A stretch of 57,580 bases of DNA from Marivita sp. S6314. Lineage in GTDB: Bacteria; Pseudomonadota; Alphaproteobacteria; Rhodobacterales; Rhodobacteraceae. The DNA lies in the NCBI RefSeq assembly GCF_023015985.1, contig NZ_JALKAO010000009.1, positions 1-57,580 of the forward strand, read 5' to 3'. The position numbers and the translations under genes are program-made. Each line of letters starts with the position of its first letter. Within the stretch, counting starts at the first letter, position 1. The notes beneath the pieces were generated by a model. The model worked only from the letters and a program-made list of their open reading frames with translations. It had not been told where the DNA came from and made no database searches. Positions 36,456-45,904 of the stretch are shown here, one piece after another.

Positions 36456-37433
36456 TCAGCGTTTGTTGGACAGGTAGCGTTTGCCGGGGTTGGGTTTGTT
36501 TTTCTGCCGTTCGCGCAGGAACACGAACAAACCCGCCCCGAGGATCATCGCACAGCCGGTCCAGACCGCCGGGGTTGGCCATTCGGCAAAGACCAGCCAT
36601 CCCCAGAAGATCGCCAGCGGCAGGCCGATGTATTCGAACGGTGCAACCGTTGCGGACGGGGCCATCTTGTACGCGGCGTTGATGCAATAGGCGGTGACGC
36701 CATTGGCGATCCCCATGATCCCCAGCACGGTCCAGTCTTCCGGGTCCGGCCAGACCCAGGCGCGCAGCAGGAAATGCAGGCTGGGGGTGTCGGCCCCCGG
36801 ATCGTACTGGCCTTGCCCGGCCAGAATGAAGAACAGGGCCGAGACCCCCAGAAATGTCGCCTGGTTGTAGATGGTCATCGCGGCGGCGGAACTGGTGACC
36901 CCCAAGGCGCGGGTCATGACCACCATGGAGGCATAGAGCGCGGCTGCGGTCATCGGCAGGATGAACAGCCATCCAATGCCGTTTCCATCGCTGTTCCACG
37001 GCTCTTGCATGACCGCGACCCCCAGAAATCCGGCCACGATGGCCCCGATCCGCAGCGGGCCGACCTTTTCCCCCAGAAACACCACCGACAGGAGGGTGAT
37101 GAAAAGCGGAGCCACGAAGAACAGCGCCGTGGTCACGCCCAAGGGCAAAACGGCCAGCGAGGCAAAGAACGTCATGTTTGCCCCGACCAGCATCAGGCCG
37201 CGCGTCAGGTGCATCCACGGTCTGTTGGTCTTGAGCAGCCGCGCGCCCCCTTCGATTTGCAGGATCACGATGGACAACACCAGTGCAATGCTGGTGCGGG
37301 TGAACACCAGTTGATGCAGCGGATAGTTGTCCGACAGCGACTTGATCAGAAGATCGTTCACCGAAATGGCGAAAATGCCGATGCAAATCAGGGCGATGCC
37401 CAGCCCGGCGCGGTTTTCTCGAAGTGTGGTCAT
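36456..37433 (-). CDS. DMT-superfamily transporter (EamA type)
   Basis: A 325-residue inner membrane protein with about ten hydrophobic segments in two EamA repeats (GIALICIGIFAISVNDLLIK first, and GIMGIANGVTAYCINAAYKM in the second half). FEYIGLPLAIFWGWLVFAEW is typical for drug/metabolite transporters. The substrate is unknown. It ends in a basic cytosolic tail. It is convergent with hemE and divergent from the ABC genes. Confidence 0.88.
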   Translation of the reverse strand: MTTLRENRAGLGIALICIGIFAISVNDLLIKSLSDNYPLHQLVFTRTSIALVLSIVILQIEGGARLLKTNRPWMHLTRGLMLVGANMTFFASLAVLPLGVTTALFFVAPLFITLLSVVFLGEKVGPLRIGAIVAGFLGVAVMQEPWNSDGNGIGWLFILPMTAAALYASMVVMTRALGVTSSAAAMTIYNQATFLGVSALFFILAGQGQYDPGADTPSLHFLLRAWVWPDPEDWTVLGIMGIANGVTAYCINAAYKMAPSATVAPFEYIGLPLAIFWGWLVFAEWPTPAVWTGCAMILGAGLFVFLRERQKNKPNPGKRYLSNKR

Positions 37434-37576
37434 GCTGACTGGCTATACCTCTTTGCGCGACACGTCAGTGCGGAAAACGACATGCACAGCGGGGCGTGCA
37501 GCGCTGCACAGCAATGGGCGTTGCAAATGGGTCGTTACGGCGTAGGTTGGCGGACCTTGCAGTGGAGTGGCCTGTT

Positions 37577-38512
37577 ATGCCTGTCATGGTTCAGATCGAG
37601 AATGTCACCAAAACCTACGGGGATGGGTTTCAGGCCCTGAAAGGCGCATCCCTCGACATCCATGAAGGCGAAATCCTTGCGCTTCTCGGGCCGAATGGCG
37701 CGGGCAAGACCACGCTGATTTCGACGATCTGTGGGATTACGCAAGCCAGTTCCGGGCAGATCCGCGTCGGTGGGTATGACGTTGTGACCGAGTATCGCAA
37801 GACGCGGTCGCTGATCGGGTTGGTGCCGCAGGAGATCAATCTAGAACCGTTCGAGCGGGTGTTGAACACGGTGAAGTTTTCCCGTGGCTTGTTCGGCAAA
37901 CCGCGCAATGACGCGTTGCTGGAGCAGGTGTTGCGGCAATTGTCGCTTTGGGACAAGCGCAACAGCCGCATCATGGAATTGTCCGGCGGCATGAAACGCC
38001 GGGTGCTGATTGCCAAGGCGCTGGCGCATGAACCGCGCGTTCTGTTTCTGGACGAACCCAGCGCGGGTGTGGATGTCGAATTGCGCCGTGACATGTGGGA
38101 TATCGTGGCCGGGCTGAAACAGGCCGGTGTGACGATCATCCTGACCACCCATTACATCGAGGAAGCCGAGGCGATTGCCGACCGCGTCGGCGTGATCAAC
38201 AAGGGCGAAATCCTGTTGGTCGAGGAAAAAGCGGCGCTGATGACCCGGCTTGGCCAAAAGGAGTTGCGGATTGAGCTGCAAACACCGGTTGAGGCTCTCC
38301 CTGCCGCATTGGCGGGACGGGGATTGGCGCTGGAACAGGGGGGGCGCGTGCTGGTCTATACCTATGATATCAAGCAAGAGCGCACCGGCATTGCGACCCT
38401 GATCCGCGACGTGACCGATGCGGGGCTGGTGCTGCGCGATCTGCAGACCAAGCAGAATTCGCTGGAAGACATTTTTGTCGGTCTGGTCACCGAGCAGGAG
38501 GACGCGGCATGA
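37577..38512 (+). CDS. ABC-2 type transporter ATPase
   Basis: A 311-residue ATPase: Walker [15 protein letters not shown] near residue 40, signature [15 protein letters not shown], Walker [13 protein letters not shown] and H-loop [11 protein letters not shown]-terminal domain of about 80 residues follows. It resembles YadG-type exporters. ATG at 37577 is preceded by GGAG; a second ATG 9 nt later is possible. It overlaps the permease gene by 4 nt. Confidence 0.9.
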   Translation: MPVMVQIENVTKTYGDGFQALKGASLDIHEGEILALLGPNGAGKTTLISTICGITQASSGQIRVGGYDVVTEYRKTRSLIGLVPQEINLEPFERVLNTVKFSRGLFGKPRNDALLEQVLRQLSLWDKRNSRIMELSGGMKRRVLIAKALAHEPRVLFLDEPSAGVDVELRRDMWDIVAGLKQAGVTIILTTHYIEEAEAIADRVGVINKGEILLVEEKAALMTRLGQKELRIELQTPVEALPAALAGRGLALEQGGRVLVYTYDIKQERTGIATLIRDVTDAGLVLRDLQTKQNSLEDIFVGLVTEQEDAA

Positions 38513-39270
38513 ACTGGCAAGCTGTCCGGTCAATCTACGTGTTCGAGATGGCGCGTTTTTTCCGCACGTTGCTTCAGAGCTTCGTGTCGCCGGTGATTTC
38601 CACATCGCTCTATTTTGTCGTGTTCGGCGCGGCGATTGGCAGCCGGATCAACGAGGTCGAGGGTGTGTCGTATGGCGCGTTCATCGTGCCGGGGTTGATC
38701 ATGTTGTCGGTGATGACACAGGCCATTTCGAACGCGTCGTTCGGCATCTACTTCCCCAAGTTTATCGGCACGATCTACGAATTGCTGTCCGCCCCGGTCA
38801 ACTTTCTGGAAATCGTTCTGGGCTATGTCGGGGCTGCGGCGACCAAGGCGTTTTTCATTGGGATCGTGATCCTTGGCACCTCGGCGCTGTTTGTGGACGT
38901 CTCCATCCAGCATCCGTTGGCGATGCTGGCGTTTCTGGTGCTGACCTGCCTCAGCTTTGCGCTTTTCGGGTTTATCATCGGCATCTGGGCGGGGAATTTT
39001 GAACAGCTTCAGCTGATCCCGCTGCTGATCGTGACGCCTTTGGTCTTTCTTGGCGGATCGTTCTATTCGATCTCGATGTTGCCGCCGGTCTGGCAGACGA
39101 TCTCGTTCTTCAATCCGGTGGTGTATCTGGTGTCCGGGTTCCGCTGGTCGTTTTTCGGGTTGGCCGATGTGCCGATTGGATTGTCGCTGCTGGCGATCAC
39201 CGGGTTCACGGCGATCTGCCTCGGGATCATCTGGTGGATTTTCAAAACCGGATGGCGCATCCGGACCTGA
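38509..39270 (+). CDS. ABC-2 type transporter permease
   Basis: A 253-residue membrane protein with six hydrophobic segments and the ABC-2 pattern ([60 protein letters not shown]), like YadH. It pairs with the upstream ATPase by a 4-nt overlap to form an exporter. The substrate is unknown. Confidence 0.9.
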   Translation: MNWQAVRSIYVFEMARFFRTLLQSFVSPVISTSLYFVVFGAAIGSRINEVEGVSYGAFIVPGLIMLSVMTQAISNASFGIYFPKFIGTIYELLSAPVNFLEIVLGYVGAAATKAFFIGIVILGTSALFVDVSIQHPLAMLAFLVLTCLSFALFGFIIGIWAGNFEQLQLIPLLIVTPLVFLGGSFYSISMLPPVWQTISFFNPVVYLVSGFRWSFFGLADVPIGLSLLAITGFTAICLGIIWWIFKTGWRIRT

Positions 39271-39322
39271 GGGGATCTGGTGCTGCGCCATTTTTTCGAT
39301 CACCCGCAATGGGCGTCGCCGT

Positions 39323-39652
39323 CTAAAACGCGACCAGTGCGGCACCAGTGATGACCAGCGCTCCGCCGAACAACTCTCGGGAGGTGAGCGGTTCGCCGAC
39401 AAGAAAAGTTGCCGCGAGGACCAGCAGCGTTTCTGTGGCGATGATGGCGATATAGGCCATTCCCAAATCAATCTGGCGCAGCAGCAACACTTCTGCCGTT
39501 ACCACTGCAATCAAGACGACGCAGATTGCGCAGATGACAACAAGCGTGACCTTGTCCGAGGCAAGCTTCATCAAAAGCGTTGCCACCGCATAGCCGATAC
39601 CTGCAGTCAACGCCAAAGCCGTCTTGCTGGCGACAAGATCAAGAGCAATCAT
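39323..39652 (-). CDS. Small four-helix membrane protein, SMR/EamA-half-like
   Basis: A 109-residue protein of four hydrophobic segments: SKTALALTAGIGYAVATLLM, VTLVVICAICVVLIAVVTAE, MAYIAIIATETLLVLAATFL and GGALVITGAALVAF, with the GEPLT turn common in small multidrug resistance and EamA-type proteins. It may be an SMR-like transporter or half of a DMT carrier. The ATG at 39652 is used; a GTG 6 nt upstream is in frame. Confidence 0.75.
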   Translation of the reverse strand: MIALDLVASKTALALTAGIGYAVATLLMKLASDKVTLVVICAICVVLIAVVTAEVLLLRQIDLGMAYIAIIATETLLVLAATFLVGEPLTSRELFGGALVITGAALVAF

Positions 39653-39785
39653 TTTCACACCAAAGAATTCTAAATATCCTTAACGATACCATCTTTTTGG
39701 TGATCAGCGACATTTGTTGCTGTGAAGAAAGCGTGAGATATTTGGCCTAAACGCTCGGCCTCAACCGTGATCGGCTGTGCAAGGG

Positions 39786-40847
39786 TCACACTGCGGCAGG
39801 TTCGCCGCGTCCGCCCATCGCCATGTCCATGCTCATGCCGCCAATCCACATGGAGAAGAGCGCGAGCCACGCGGTCCCTGCAAAGATCGACCCGCCGGTG
39901 ACGCCCGCGCCGATGGCGCAGCCACCGGCCAGCATGCCGCCAAACCCCATCAAAGCCGCTCCGATCATCGCGTTGCGCATGGGGGTGGGGCCTTCGAACC
40001 CCTGGAATTTCAATTCGCCCGCAACGAACGCGGCGAGGAACGACCCGACCACCACCCCCGGCACGAGGCCGATGTCGAACTCAAGGATCGATGAGCGGTC
40101 GAGGAAGAACATCAAGGTGTTGGCCGACGGCCCGGTGAACGTAGCGCTTTCGATCTGAACCGGATCAAAGGCCACCTGGCTGAGCGCGTAGGTCAACGCC
40201 CATCCCAGCGCGACGGCAAATCCGACACCCGAGGCAAAGACCAGCCGGGAAAACCCGATCTGGTTGCGGCGCGACAGTTCAAGCGCCAGAAGCGCCGTGG
40301 CCAGGCCAAAGACAAGGCCGGTCCCATCCGGCAGATGCAGCGTTGTGAGCAGGTCCATGTTGCGCCCGCCCTCGGTGATCCAAAGTGCGGCAATCCGGTC
40401 GCGGATGGGGGCCAGCCAGCCGGTCAGCGTCATCTGTGCGACAACGGCAAAGATCAGGCCGGACACCACCGACCGCAGGTTTCCGGTGGCGGCCAGCACC
40501 AGAAGGCGCCCGGAACATCCACGCGCCAGCACCATGCCCGCGCCAAACATCAGGCCGCCGATGACCGCGCCAGACCAGCTTCCGGGGACGGCCATCATCC
40601 GGGCATCGGTGGTGTCGATCAAACCCAGCAGTTGCGCACCCTGCACCCAGACCACCGCGGTGGAGAAGGTCAGCAGCCAGACCGCGACCTTGTCCTTCAT
40701 GTGACCGCGGGCGAATTCAACTGTCGCCGCGCGCAGGCAAAACCGCGACCGTTGTGCCGCGATGCCGAAGACCACGCCGGTCAGAAGTCCGAATAATGCG
40801 GCGGTCGGGGCCTCTCCGATGCGGTCCACAAGGGCAACCAGGTCCAT
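39786..40847 (-). CDS. YeeE/YedE-family sulfur-compound transporter
   Basis: A 353-residue membrane protein with the YeeE/YedE motifs: QRSRFCLRAATVEFARGHMK near the start, GMVLARGCSGRLLVLAATGN and, in the second half, GFGGMLAGGCAIGAGVTGGS. The conserved cysteines are those used by thiosulfate transporters of the TsuA type. A substrate of thiosulfate or a related sulfur or selenium species is inferred. Two ATGs 6 nt apart are possible; the inner one has better spacing to AAAGGA. Confidence 0.88.
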   Translation of the reverse strand: MDLVALVDRIGEAPTAALFGLLTGVVFGIAAQRSRFCLRAATVEFARGHMKDKVAVWLLTFSTAVVWVQGAQLLGLIDTTDARMMAVPGSWSGAVIGGLMFGAGMVLARGCSGRLLVLAATGNLRSVVSGLIFAVVAQMTLTGWLAPIRDRIAALWITEGGRNMDLLTTLHLPDGTGLVFGLATALLALELSRRNQIGFSRLVFASGVGFAVALGWALTYALSQVAFDPVQIESATFTGPSANTLMFFLDRSSILEFDIGLVPGVVVGSFLAAFVAGELKFQGFEGPTPMRNAMIGAALMGFGGMLAGGCAIGAGVTGGSIFAGTAWLALFSMWIGGMSMDMAMGGRGEPAAV

Positions 40848-40918
40848 GATCATGATCCTTTCGAACGGCGCGGTGGCCGGAACTGGAGGTCAAATGCGCC
40901 AGATTGAATATGTGCGCC

Positions 40919-40932
40919 TTGATTTAAATCAG
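40919..40932. promoter_or_regulatory. FNR/Dnr-type box between YeeE and MFS genes
   Basis: TTGATTTAAATCAG matches the FNR/Dnr consensus TTGAT-N4-ATCAA with one change at the last base, within the longer near-palindrome CCTTGATTTAAATCAGG. It lies 71 nt before the YeeE start and 115 nt before the MFS gene. Oxygen or NO control of one or both genes is inferred. Confidence 0.45.
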
Positions 40933-41047
40933 GTGCGCCGGGCCGGAGGCGGGAAACCGGGCATCTGCGGATTTCCGAACGCTCTGTGTGCTGAAGGTGA
41001 GGGGGATGCCTCTCGCCAATTCGTTTCCAGAGGCGTAAGGACATCAT

Positions 41048-42280
41048 ATGCGCGACATTGTTCCTCTTGAAAGCGCCCGGCACTTGCCGATCTGGCAAAG
41101 ACCCGTGACGCTGCTGTTCCTGATGGCGATTGCCATGCCGCTGTCCTTTGCGACGTGGTCGGCGCTGTTGAACAATTTCGTCATCGAAGTTGCGCAATTT
41201 GACGGGTCCGACATCGGCTGGCTGCACACGGTCCGCGAAATCCCCGGTTTTCTGGCCATCGGGGTGATCTTTGTGATCATGTTCATCCGCGAACAGACGC
41301 TGGCGATGATTTCGCTGACAATGCTGGGAATCGCGACCGCGATCACGGCCTATTTCCCGACGATGGGGGGATTGCTGTTCGTGACGCTGATCAGTTCGAT
41401 TGGCTTTCACTATTACGAGACGGTCAACCAGTCCCTGCAGCTGCAGTGGCTGCCCAAGGACCGCGCGCCACAGGTGTTGGGTCTGCTGGTCTCTGCGGCC
41501 TCAGCGGCGACGCTGATCGCCTACGGGGTGATCGTGGTCACTTGGCGCGCCTTTGATCTGAGCTACAATTTTGTCTTCATCGTCTCGGGGGCGCTGACGC
41601 TGATCATCGTGATCTATTGCGTGATCGCCATGCCGCAGTTTGAATCGCCCAATCCACAGACCAAGAAGTTCATCCTGCGTCGCCGCTACTGGCTGTATTA
41701 CGCGCTGCAATTCATGTCCGGCGCGCGGCGTCAAATTTTCGTGGTGTTTGCCGCCTTCATGATGGTCGAGCGGTTCGGGCTTGATGTGGACGAGGTCACC
41801 AAGCTGATGCTGATCACGCTCGTTGCCAACATGGTGCTGGCCCCGTTTCTGGGCAGGTTCGTGCACCGCTACGGCGAACGCAATGCGATGGTGATCGAAT
41901 ATGTGGGCCTGTTGATCGTGTTTGTCGCCTATGGCGGGATTTACTGGTTCGGCTGGGGCGTGATGCTGGCGGCAGGGCTGTATGTTGCCAACAACATCTT
42001 CTATGCGCTGGCGCTGGCGCTGAAGACCTATTTCCAGAAGATCGCCGATCCGGGTGATATTGCCCCTACGGCGGCGGTGGCCTTTACCATCAATCACATC
42101 GCAGCGGTGTTCCTGCCTGCGGGGCTGGGCTATCTGTGGCTGGTTTCGCCCGCCGTGGTGTTTGGCCTTGCGGCGGGTATGGCGGCGGTGTCGCTATTGC
42201 TTGCGCTGCTGATCCCGCGCCACCCCGAGCCGGGCAACGAAACCGTCTTTTCGCGGTTCGTGCCCGCACCGGCGGAATAG
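41048..42280 (+). CDS. MFS transporter
   Basis: A 410-residue protein with about twelve hydrophobic segments, a cytosolic loop after helix 6 (PQFESPNPQTKKFILRRRYW) and the LGRFVHRYGERNAMVIEY turn between helices 8 and 9 seen in major facilitator proteins. The substrate is unknown. Its start follows GTAAGGACATCAT. It faces away from the YeeE gene and is convergent with the next small gene, 3 nt away. Confidence 0.88.
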   Translation: MRDIVPLESARHLPIWQRPVTLLFLMAIAMPLSFATWSALLNNFVIEVAQFDGSDIGWLHTVREIPGFLAIGVIFVIMFIREQTLAMISLTMLGIATAITAYFPTMGGLLFVTLISSIGFHYYETVNQSLQLQWLPKDRAPQVLGLLVSAASAATLIAYGVIVVTWRAFDLSYNFVFIVSGALTLIIVIYCVIAMPQFESPNPQTKKFILRRRYWLYYALQFMSGARRQIFVVFAAFMMVERFGLDVDEVTKLMLITLVANMVLAPFLGRFVHRYGERNAMVIEYVGLLIVFVAYGGIYWFGWGVMLAAGLYVANNIFYALALALKTYFQKIADPGDIAPTAAVAFTINHIAAVFLPAGLGYLWLVSPAVVFGLAAGMAAVSLLLALLIPRHPEPGNETVFSRFVPAPAE

Positions 42281-42283
42281 GGT

Positions 42284-42661
42284 CTAGCGACACACCGGAG
42301 ATACGTTGAACGAGATGATCTGGCCTTTGAGGATTTCGAAGGCAACTGTCGAGCTGCACTCGTTCGCGGTCGTGGCCACGCCCTGCAACTCTGTAACGCC
42401 GCCACCGGTCGACACGCTGCTGAATGACACATCCGTATAAGTATCGTCGCCTGCAAAGGCGTCAGTGAGCTGCGGAATGGTGAACTGTTTCTGAAGCTCG
42501 GGATGCAAGAGCGCATGTGCGGCTGCGTGATCGCCCGTGCCGTTCAGCAGCACAAACTGCTTGGCAATATCGCGCGATCCTGACGTAAAAAACATAAGCG
42601 CGGCATAAACGAGGCCGGCAATGACCAAGATACCCAGCAGGATTTTCAAAAACTTCTTCAT
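42284..42661 (-). CDS. Hypothetical membrane-anchored protein, 125 residues
   Basis: The start MKKFLKILLGILVIAGLVYA is a signal anchor. The remaining 95 residues look like a small exported domain with alternating strands (QLTDAFAGDDTYTDVSFSSV, TELQGVATTANECSSTVAFE) and two cysteines. I recognise no family with confidence. A longer in-frame start 33 nt upstream would spoil the anchor. It is convergent with the MFS gene. Confidence 0.7.
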   Translation of the reverse strand: MKKFLKILLGILVIAGLVYAALMFFTSGSRDIAKQFVLLNGTGDHAAAHALLHPELQKQFTIPQLTDAFAGDDTYTDVSFSSVSTGGGVTELQGVATTANECSSTVAFEILKGQIISFNVSPVCR

Positions 42662-42796
42662 AGATGCATCCTTAAAATGAAGGAAAAATAGCAAATGTGC
42701 GTTGATGCGTCTACGCGCGGTTAATTGCGTGTTTGTCGCTGGTCAGGGTCGGAAAAGGTCTGTAACCGCGTCTTTGTTGAATTTGGAGGGCACGCA

Positions 42797-43681
42797 ATGC
42801 CGACATGGACCGCCTTTACCACTCTTTCCCCCAAGGACTCTGCCGAAGCGCTTGGCGACGCGTTAGAGATGCTGGACCCCGCGCCCTATGGCGTTGGCGT
42901 GTTCGAGATCGAAGACGGGTCCGGGCTTTGGGAAGTGGGCGGCTATTTCATGGAGGCCCCGGACGACGTGGGGCTGGCGCTGCTGTCGGCGGCGCATGGG
43001 GCCAAGTCCTTTGTTGTGTCGGAACTGCCGGACACCGATTGGGTCGCCAAGGTGCGGCGCGAACTGGTGCCTGTGCGGGCGGGGCGGTTTTACGTCTATG
43101 GCAGCCATGATGCAGACACGATCCCGGACGGGGTCGAGCCGCTTTTAATCGAAGCCGCGATGGCCTTTGGGACCGGGCATCACGGCACCACGCAGGGCTG
43201 CCTGCGGGCGCTGGACCGTCTGATCGAGGCGGGGATTGTCTGTCACAACGTGGCCGATATCGGATGCGGCACCGCCGTTCTGGCGATGGCGGCGGCGCGG
43301 ACCTGGCCGGAAACCGTGTTGGCCAGCGACATGGATCAGATTGCGGTGGATGTGGCCGAGGCAAATGTGGCGGCAAATGGGCTGACCGGGCGGGTCAACT
43401 GCCTGGAGGCGATGGGGTTTGGCGCGGAGGCGTTACATGATTCTGCCCCATTTGATCTGGTCTTCGCAAATATCCTCAAACAGCCCCTGATCGACCTTGC
43501 GCCAGATATGAAAGGGCATATCGCGCCGGAGGGCTTTGTCATCTTGTCGGGCATTTTAAACGAACAGGCCGACGAGGTGGTCGCGGTTTATGCACAAAAC
43601 GGCATCAATCTTTGGCATAGGGAAGAGATTGGTGAATGGACGACGCTCACGCTGAGGGCCGACGCCACAGTATCGCCATAA
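42797..43681 (+). CDS. prmA: Ribosomal protein L11 methyltransferase
   Basis: PrmA methylates several amino groups of L11. The 294-residue product has an N-terminal substrate domain and a Rossmann SAM domain with AFGTGHHGTTQGCLRAL, VADIGCGTAVLAMAAARTWP and the substrate motif FDLVFANILKQPLIDLAPDM. ATG at 42797 follows TTTGGAGGGC. Length is normal. It stands alone; the 123 nt after it hold only a run of TTTGCCC-like repeats and no gene. Confidence 0.94.
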   Translation: MPTWTAFTTLSPKDSAEALGDALEMLDPAPYGVGVFEIEDGSGLWEVGGYFMEAPDDVGLALLSAAHGAKSFVVSELPDTDWVAKVRRELVPVRAGRFYVYGSHDADTIPDGVEPLLIEAAMAFGTGHHGTTQGCLRALDRLIEAGIVCHNVADIGCGTAVLAMAAARTWPETVLASDMDQIAVDVAEANVAANGLTGRVNCLEAMGFGAEALHDSAPFDLVFANILKQPLIDLAPDMKGHIAPEGFVILSGILNEQADEVVAVYAQNGINLWHREEIGEWTTLTLRADATVSP

Positions 43682-43804
43682 TTGCGCGGAAATTCGGGTT
43701 TTCGCCGTATTTGCAGCAAATTTGCCCTGTTTGCCCCATTCCTGCCACATTTTTCCCCTACCACTGTCACATCCGGTGGGGGCCGGAATTGAAGGCTGCT
43801 GAAA

Positions 43805-44152
43805 ATGAGTGACAAGCAGGAAATGTTTGACGAACGGTACCGCAAGGTTTTGAAGCGTCACCGTCAATTGTCCCGCGGATACGTAACGCGTCTTGGAAAC
43901 AACGGCGTTATCGCCCATCACCCGATTGGCCAGTTTCGCAATGCGATCTCGCTAAAGGCACTGTTGTTGCCATTCGGGATTTTGTTTTTCCTCAAGGCCT
44001 GCATCATCACCGTTCTGGGTGAAGAGGCCTATGCCACGCAGGTGACCCTGCTGAATGGCGGTGGGCTGACCGAACAGATTGGTGCGTTCTTTATGCAGAT
44101 GGATCCGATTTCGTGGACGATTGCCCAGTTGCTGGGCTTTGTGATCGGCTGA
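43805..44152 (+). CDS. Hypothetical protein with one or two membrane segments
   Basis: A 115-residue protein: a basic N-terminus (QEMFDERYRKVLKRHRQLSR), one clear membrane segment (ISLKALLLPFGILFFLKACI) and a possible second at the C-terminus (PISWTIAQLLGFVIG). No known family is recognised; it may be specific to this bacterial group. It ends in a strong shared terminator. Confidence 0.72.
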   Translation: MSDKQEMFDERYRKVLKRHRQLSRGYVTRLGNNGVIAHHPIGQFRNAISLKALLLPFGILFFLKACIITVLGEEAYATQVTLLNGGGLTEQIGAFFMQMDPISWTIAQLLGFVIG

Positions 44153-44179
44153 TCTCTCCGTCAGGTCGCTCACGCATGA

Positions 44180-44215
44180 AAAAAGCCGTGTCAGTCGTCA
44201 CTGACACGGCTTTTT
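44180..44215. terminator. Bidirectional intrinsic terminator
   Basis: AAAAAGCCGTGTCAG pairs perfectly with CTGACACGGCTTTTT over 15 bp around a 6-nt loop. With A-run and T-run on either side it can stop transcripts from the gene ending at 44152 and from the DUF1127 gene on the other strand. Confidence 0.9.
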
Positions 44216-44235
44216 CCGTTTAAAGGATCGTTTGA

Positions 44236-44427
44236 TCAGAGCGAATTGATATCGCCGCGGACAAGACCGATGTCTGCCAGTTCGTGATCGCTGAGACGGT
44301 TCAGCGCGTTACGGGTGCGGCGTGTGTCGTTCCACGTTGCGAACGCGGCAATCAACGAAGCGAAATATGCGCCGAAGCCTTTGGAGCCGGCGACGTAGGT
44401 GGGGCGGGATGTGTCAAAAGCGGCCAT
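44236..44427 (-). CDS. DUF1127 small protein
   Basis: A 63-residue protein with the DUF1127 (YjiS-like) end: TRRTRNALNRLSDHELADIG then LVRGDI. In Rhodobacter sphaeroides the related CcaF1 is a small RNA-binding protein made under stress; the same role here is inference. ATG at 44427 gives the family N-terminus. Two direct repeats lie upstream at 44507-44538. Confidence 0.88.
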   Translation of the reverse strand: MAAFDTSRPTYVAGSKGFGAYFASLIAAFATWNDTRRTRNALNRLSDHELADIGLVRGDINSL

Positions 44428-44506
44428 TGCCTTGTTCCTTGTGTTCGTGTGTCTGTTTGATCGTCTGAGCGGCATTTAGGAGCCGGCTGCCCATGCCACA
44501 ACGATC

Positions 44507-44538
44507 CTTTTTGCATAGGCTATATGCGCTTTTTGCAT
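44507..44538. promoter_or_regulatory. Direct repeats CTTTTTGCAT upstream of DUF1127
   Basis: CTTTTTGCAT at 44507-44516 and again at 44529-44538, start to start 22 nt, about two turns of the helix, with GGCTATATGCG between. Position about 80-110 nt before the DUF1127 start fits an operator. The regulator is not known. Confidence 0.35.
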
Positions 44539-44692
44539 GGCTCGTGATCCCGCCCAAACCGATGTTTTCACGTGTAAAATTGCGACATCGAAAGCGTCGT
44601 TTTTGACCTCTTTGGATCGAAGGCGACATGCCCGTGGTCCGTTTTCGACCATTTGGTAAAATTGTCTTATCTTGATTGATGTCTTGGCGTTT

Positions 44693-44707
44693 GTTCGCGC
44701 TTCGTGC
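44693..44707 (+). promoter_or_regulatory. LexA-like box upstream of ruvC
   Basis: GTTCGCGCTTCGTGC is one base from the alphaproteobacterial LexA consensus GTTC-N7-GTTC. It lies 36 nt before the ruvC ATG. The ruv genes belong to the SOS response in many bacteria, so the context is right, but one mismatch keeps this tentative. Confidence 0.4.
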
Positions 44708-44743
44708 TACCCGTGTTGAAAAAGCAACAGGGGCATGAGCAGC

Positions 44744-45232
44744 ATGCGTGTATTGGGGATCGATCCGGGTCTGCGCTTTCTTGGATGGGGCGTGATCGAG
44801 GCCGAGGGGAGCCGGTTGCGGCATGTCGCCAATGGCGTGTGCCTGTCGGGGACCGGCGAATTGGCGACGCGGCTGTTGGCGTTGCATCGCGGTTTGACCG
44901 AGATTTTCGAATGCTTTGAGCCGGATACCGTCGCAATCGAAAAGACGTTTGTGAATAAGGATGCGGTTGGCACGTTGAAACTGGGTCAGGCCCGCGGTGT
45001 CGCGCTTTTGGTGCCGGCGCAGTTCGGGCTGGAGATCGGGGAATATTCCCCCAACTCGGTCAAGAAGACGGTTGTGGGCGTGGGGCATGCCGACAAGAAA
45101 CAGGTCGAGCACATGGTCAAGATGCAATTGCCGGGCGCGCAGGTGAACGGCGCGGACGCGGCGGATGCGCTGGCCATCGCGATCTGTCATGCGCATCATA
45201 TGACCGGGCCGGGGATGAGGATGCGCGCATGA
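44744..45232 (+). CDS. ruvC: Crossover junction endodeoxyribonuclease RuvC
   Basis: RuvC cuts Holliday junctions held by RuvAB. The 162-residue product has [18 protein letters not shown] (catalytic Asp7), [13 protein letters not shown] (catalytic Glu) and [18 protein letters not shown] (the last two Asp). ATG at 44744 gives the family start; one 9 nt upstream is too close to AGGGG. It overlaps ruvA by 4 nt. Confidence 0.96.
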   Translation: MRVLGIDPGLRFLGWGVIEAEGSRLRHVANGVCLSGTGELATRLLALHRGLTEIFECFEPDTVAIEKTFVNKDAVGTLKLGQARGVALLVPAQFGLEIGEYSPNSVKKTVVGVGHADKKQVEHMVKMQLPGAQVNGADAADALAIAICHAHHMTGPGMRMRA

Positions 45233-45897
45233 TTGGCCGGATTGCAGGGCGGGTTGAATACAAAGGCGACGATCACGTTCTGATCGACGTGCGCGGCGTG
45301 GGCTATGTGGTCTATTGCTCTGACCGGGTGCTGGCGTCGGTGCCGGGGCCGGGAGAGGCGGTGGCCTTGTTTACGGACCTGCTGGTGCGCGAGGATCTTT
45401 TGCAGTTGTTCGGGTTTCCGACGCTGGTGGAAAAGGAATGGCACCGCTTGCTGATGTCGGTGCAGGGCGTCGGGGCAAAGGCATCCTTGGCGATCCTTGG
45501 CACGCTTGGCCCGGACGGCGTCAGCCGCGCGATTGCGCTGGGCGACTGGAATTCGGTGAAGGCGGCCAAGGGGATCGGCCCAAAGACGGCACAGCGCGTT
45601 GTGAATGAACTCAAGGACAAGGCCCCGACCGTCATGGCCATGGGGGGTGCCGCTTCGGTGGCCGCCGCACCGTCTGACGACGATGCGGTCATCGAACCTG
45701 TTGCAGCGGCCCCGGTTAAGGCCGCGCCCGTGCCCTCTGCGTCAGCACAGGCTGAAGCCCTGTCGGCGCTGGGCAACCTCGGCTATGCGCCCGGCGAAGC
45801 GGCGGGGGCCGTGGCACAGGCGGCCGGGGATGCGCCCGAGGCGGGCACGTCTGATCTGATCCGGGCGGCGCTGAAACTGCTGGCACCGAAGGGATGA
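45229..45897 (+). CDS. ruvA: Holliday junction helicase subunit RuvA
   Basis: RuvA forms the tetramer that holds the four-way junction. The 222-residue product starts [20 protein letters not shown], has the helix-hairpin-helix motifs [18 protein letters not shown] and [20 protein letters not shown], and domain III ([20 protein letters not shown]), which contacts RuvB. The Ala-rich linker between domains II and III is long. It lies between ruvC and ruvB. Confidence 0.96.
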   Translation: MIGRIAGRVEYKGDDHVLIDVRGVGYVVYCSDRVLASVPGPGEAVALFTDLLVREDLLQLFGFPTLVEKEWHRLLMSVQGVGAKASLAILGTLGPDGVSRAIALGDWNSVKAAKGIGPKTAQRVVNELKDKAPTVMAMGGAASVAAAPSDDDAVIEPVAAAPVKAAPVPSASAQAEALSALGNLGYAPGEAAGAVAQAAGDAPEAGTSDLIRAALKLLAPKG

Positions 45898-45904
45898 GCG
45901 GGAC

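Larger units (their letters stand above)
44428..44743. other. Long gap between DUF1127 and ruvC
   Basis: This 316-nt divergent gap holds no convincing gene. It contains the repeated CTTTTTGCAT pair (44507-44538), a LexA-like box (44693-44707), and several A/T-rich tracts that could be promoters for both sides. Confidence 0.55.

Noticed and set aside
43682-43804. TTTGCCC-like repeats as an MraZ-type or other operator
   Set aside because: Spacing and sequence do not fit a known operator and the run is short; not enough to call.
44414-45199. Minus-strand frame across the ruvC region
   Set aside because: It overlaps ruvC antisense and the divergent promoter region; no family features.
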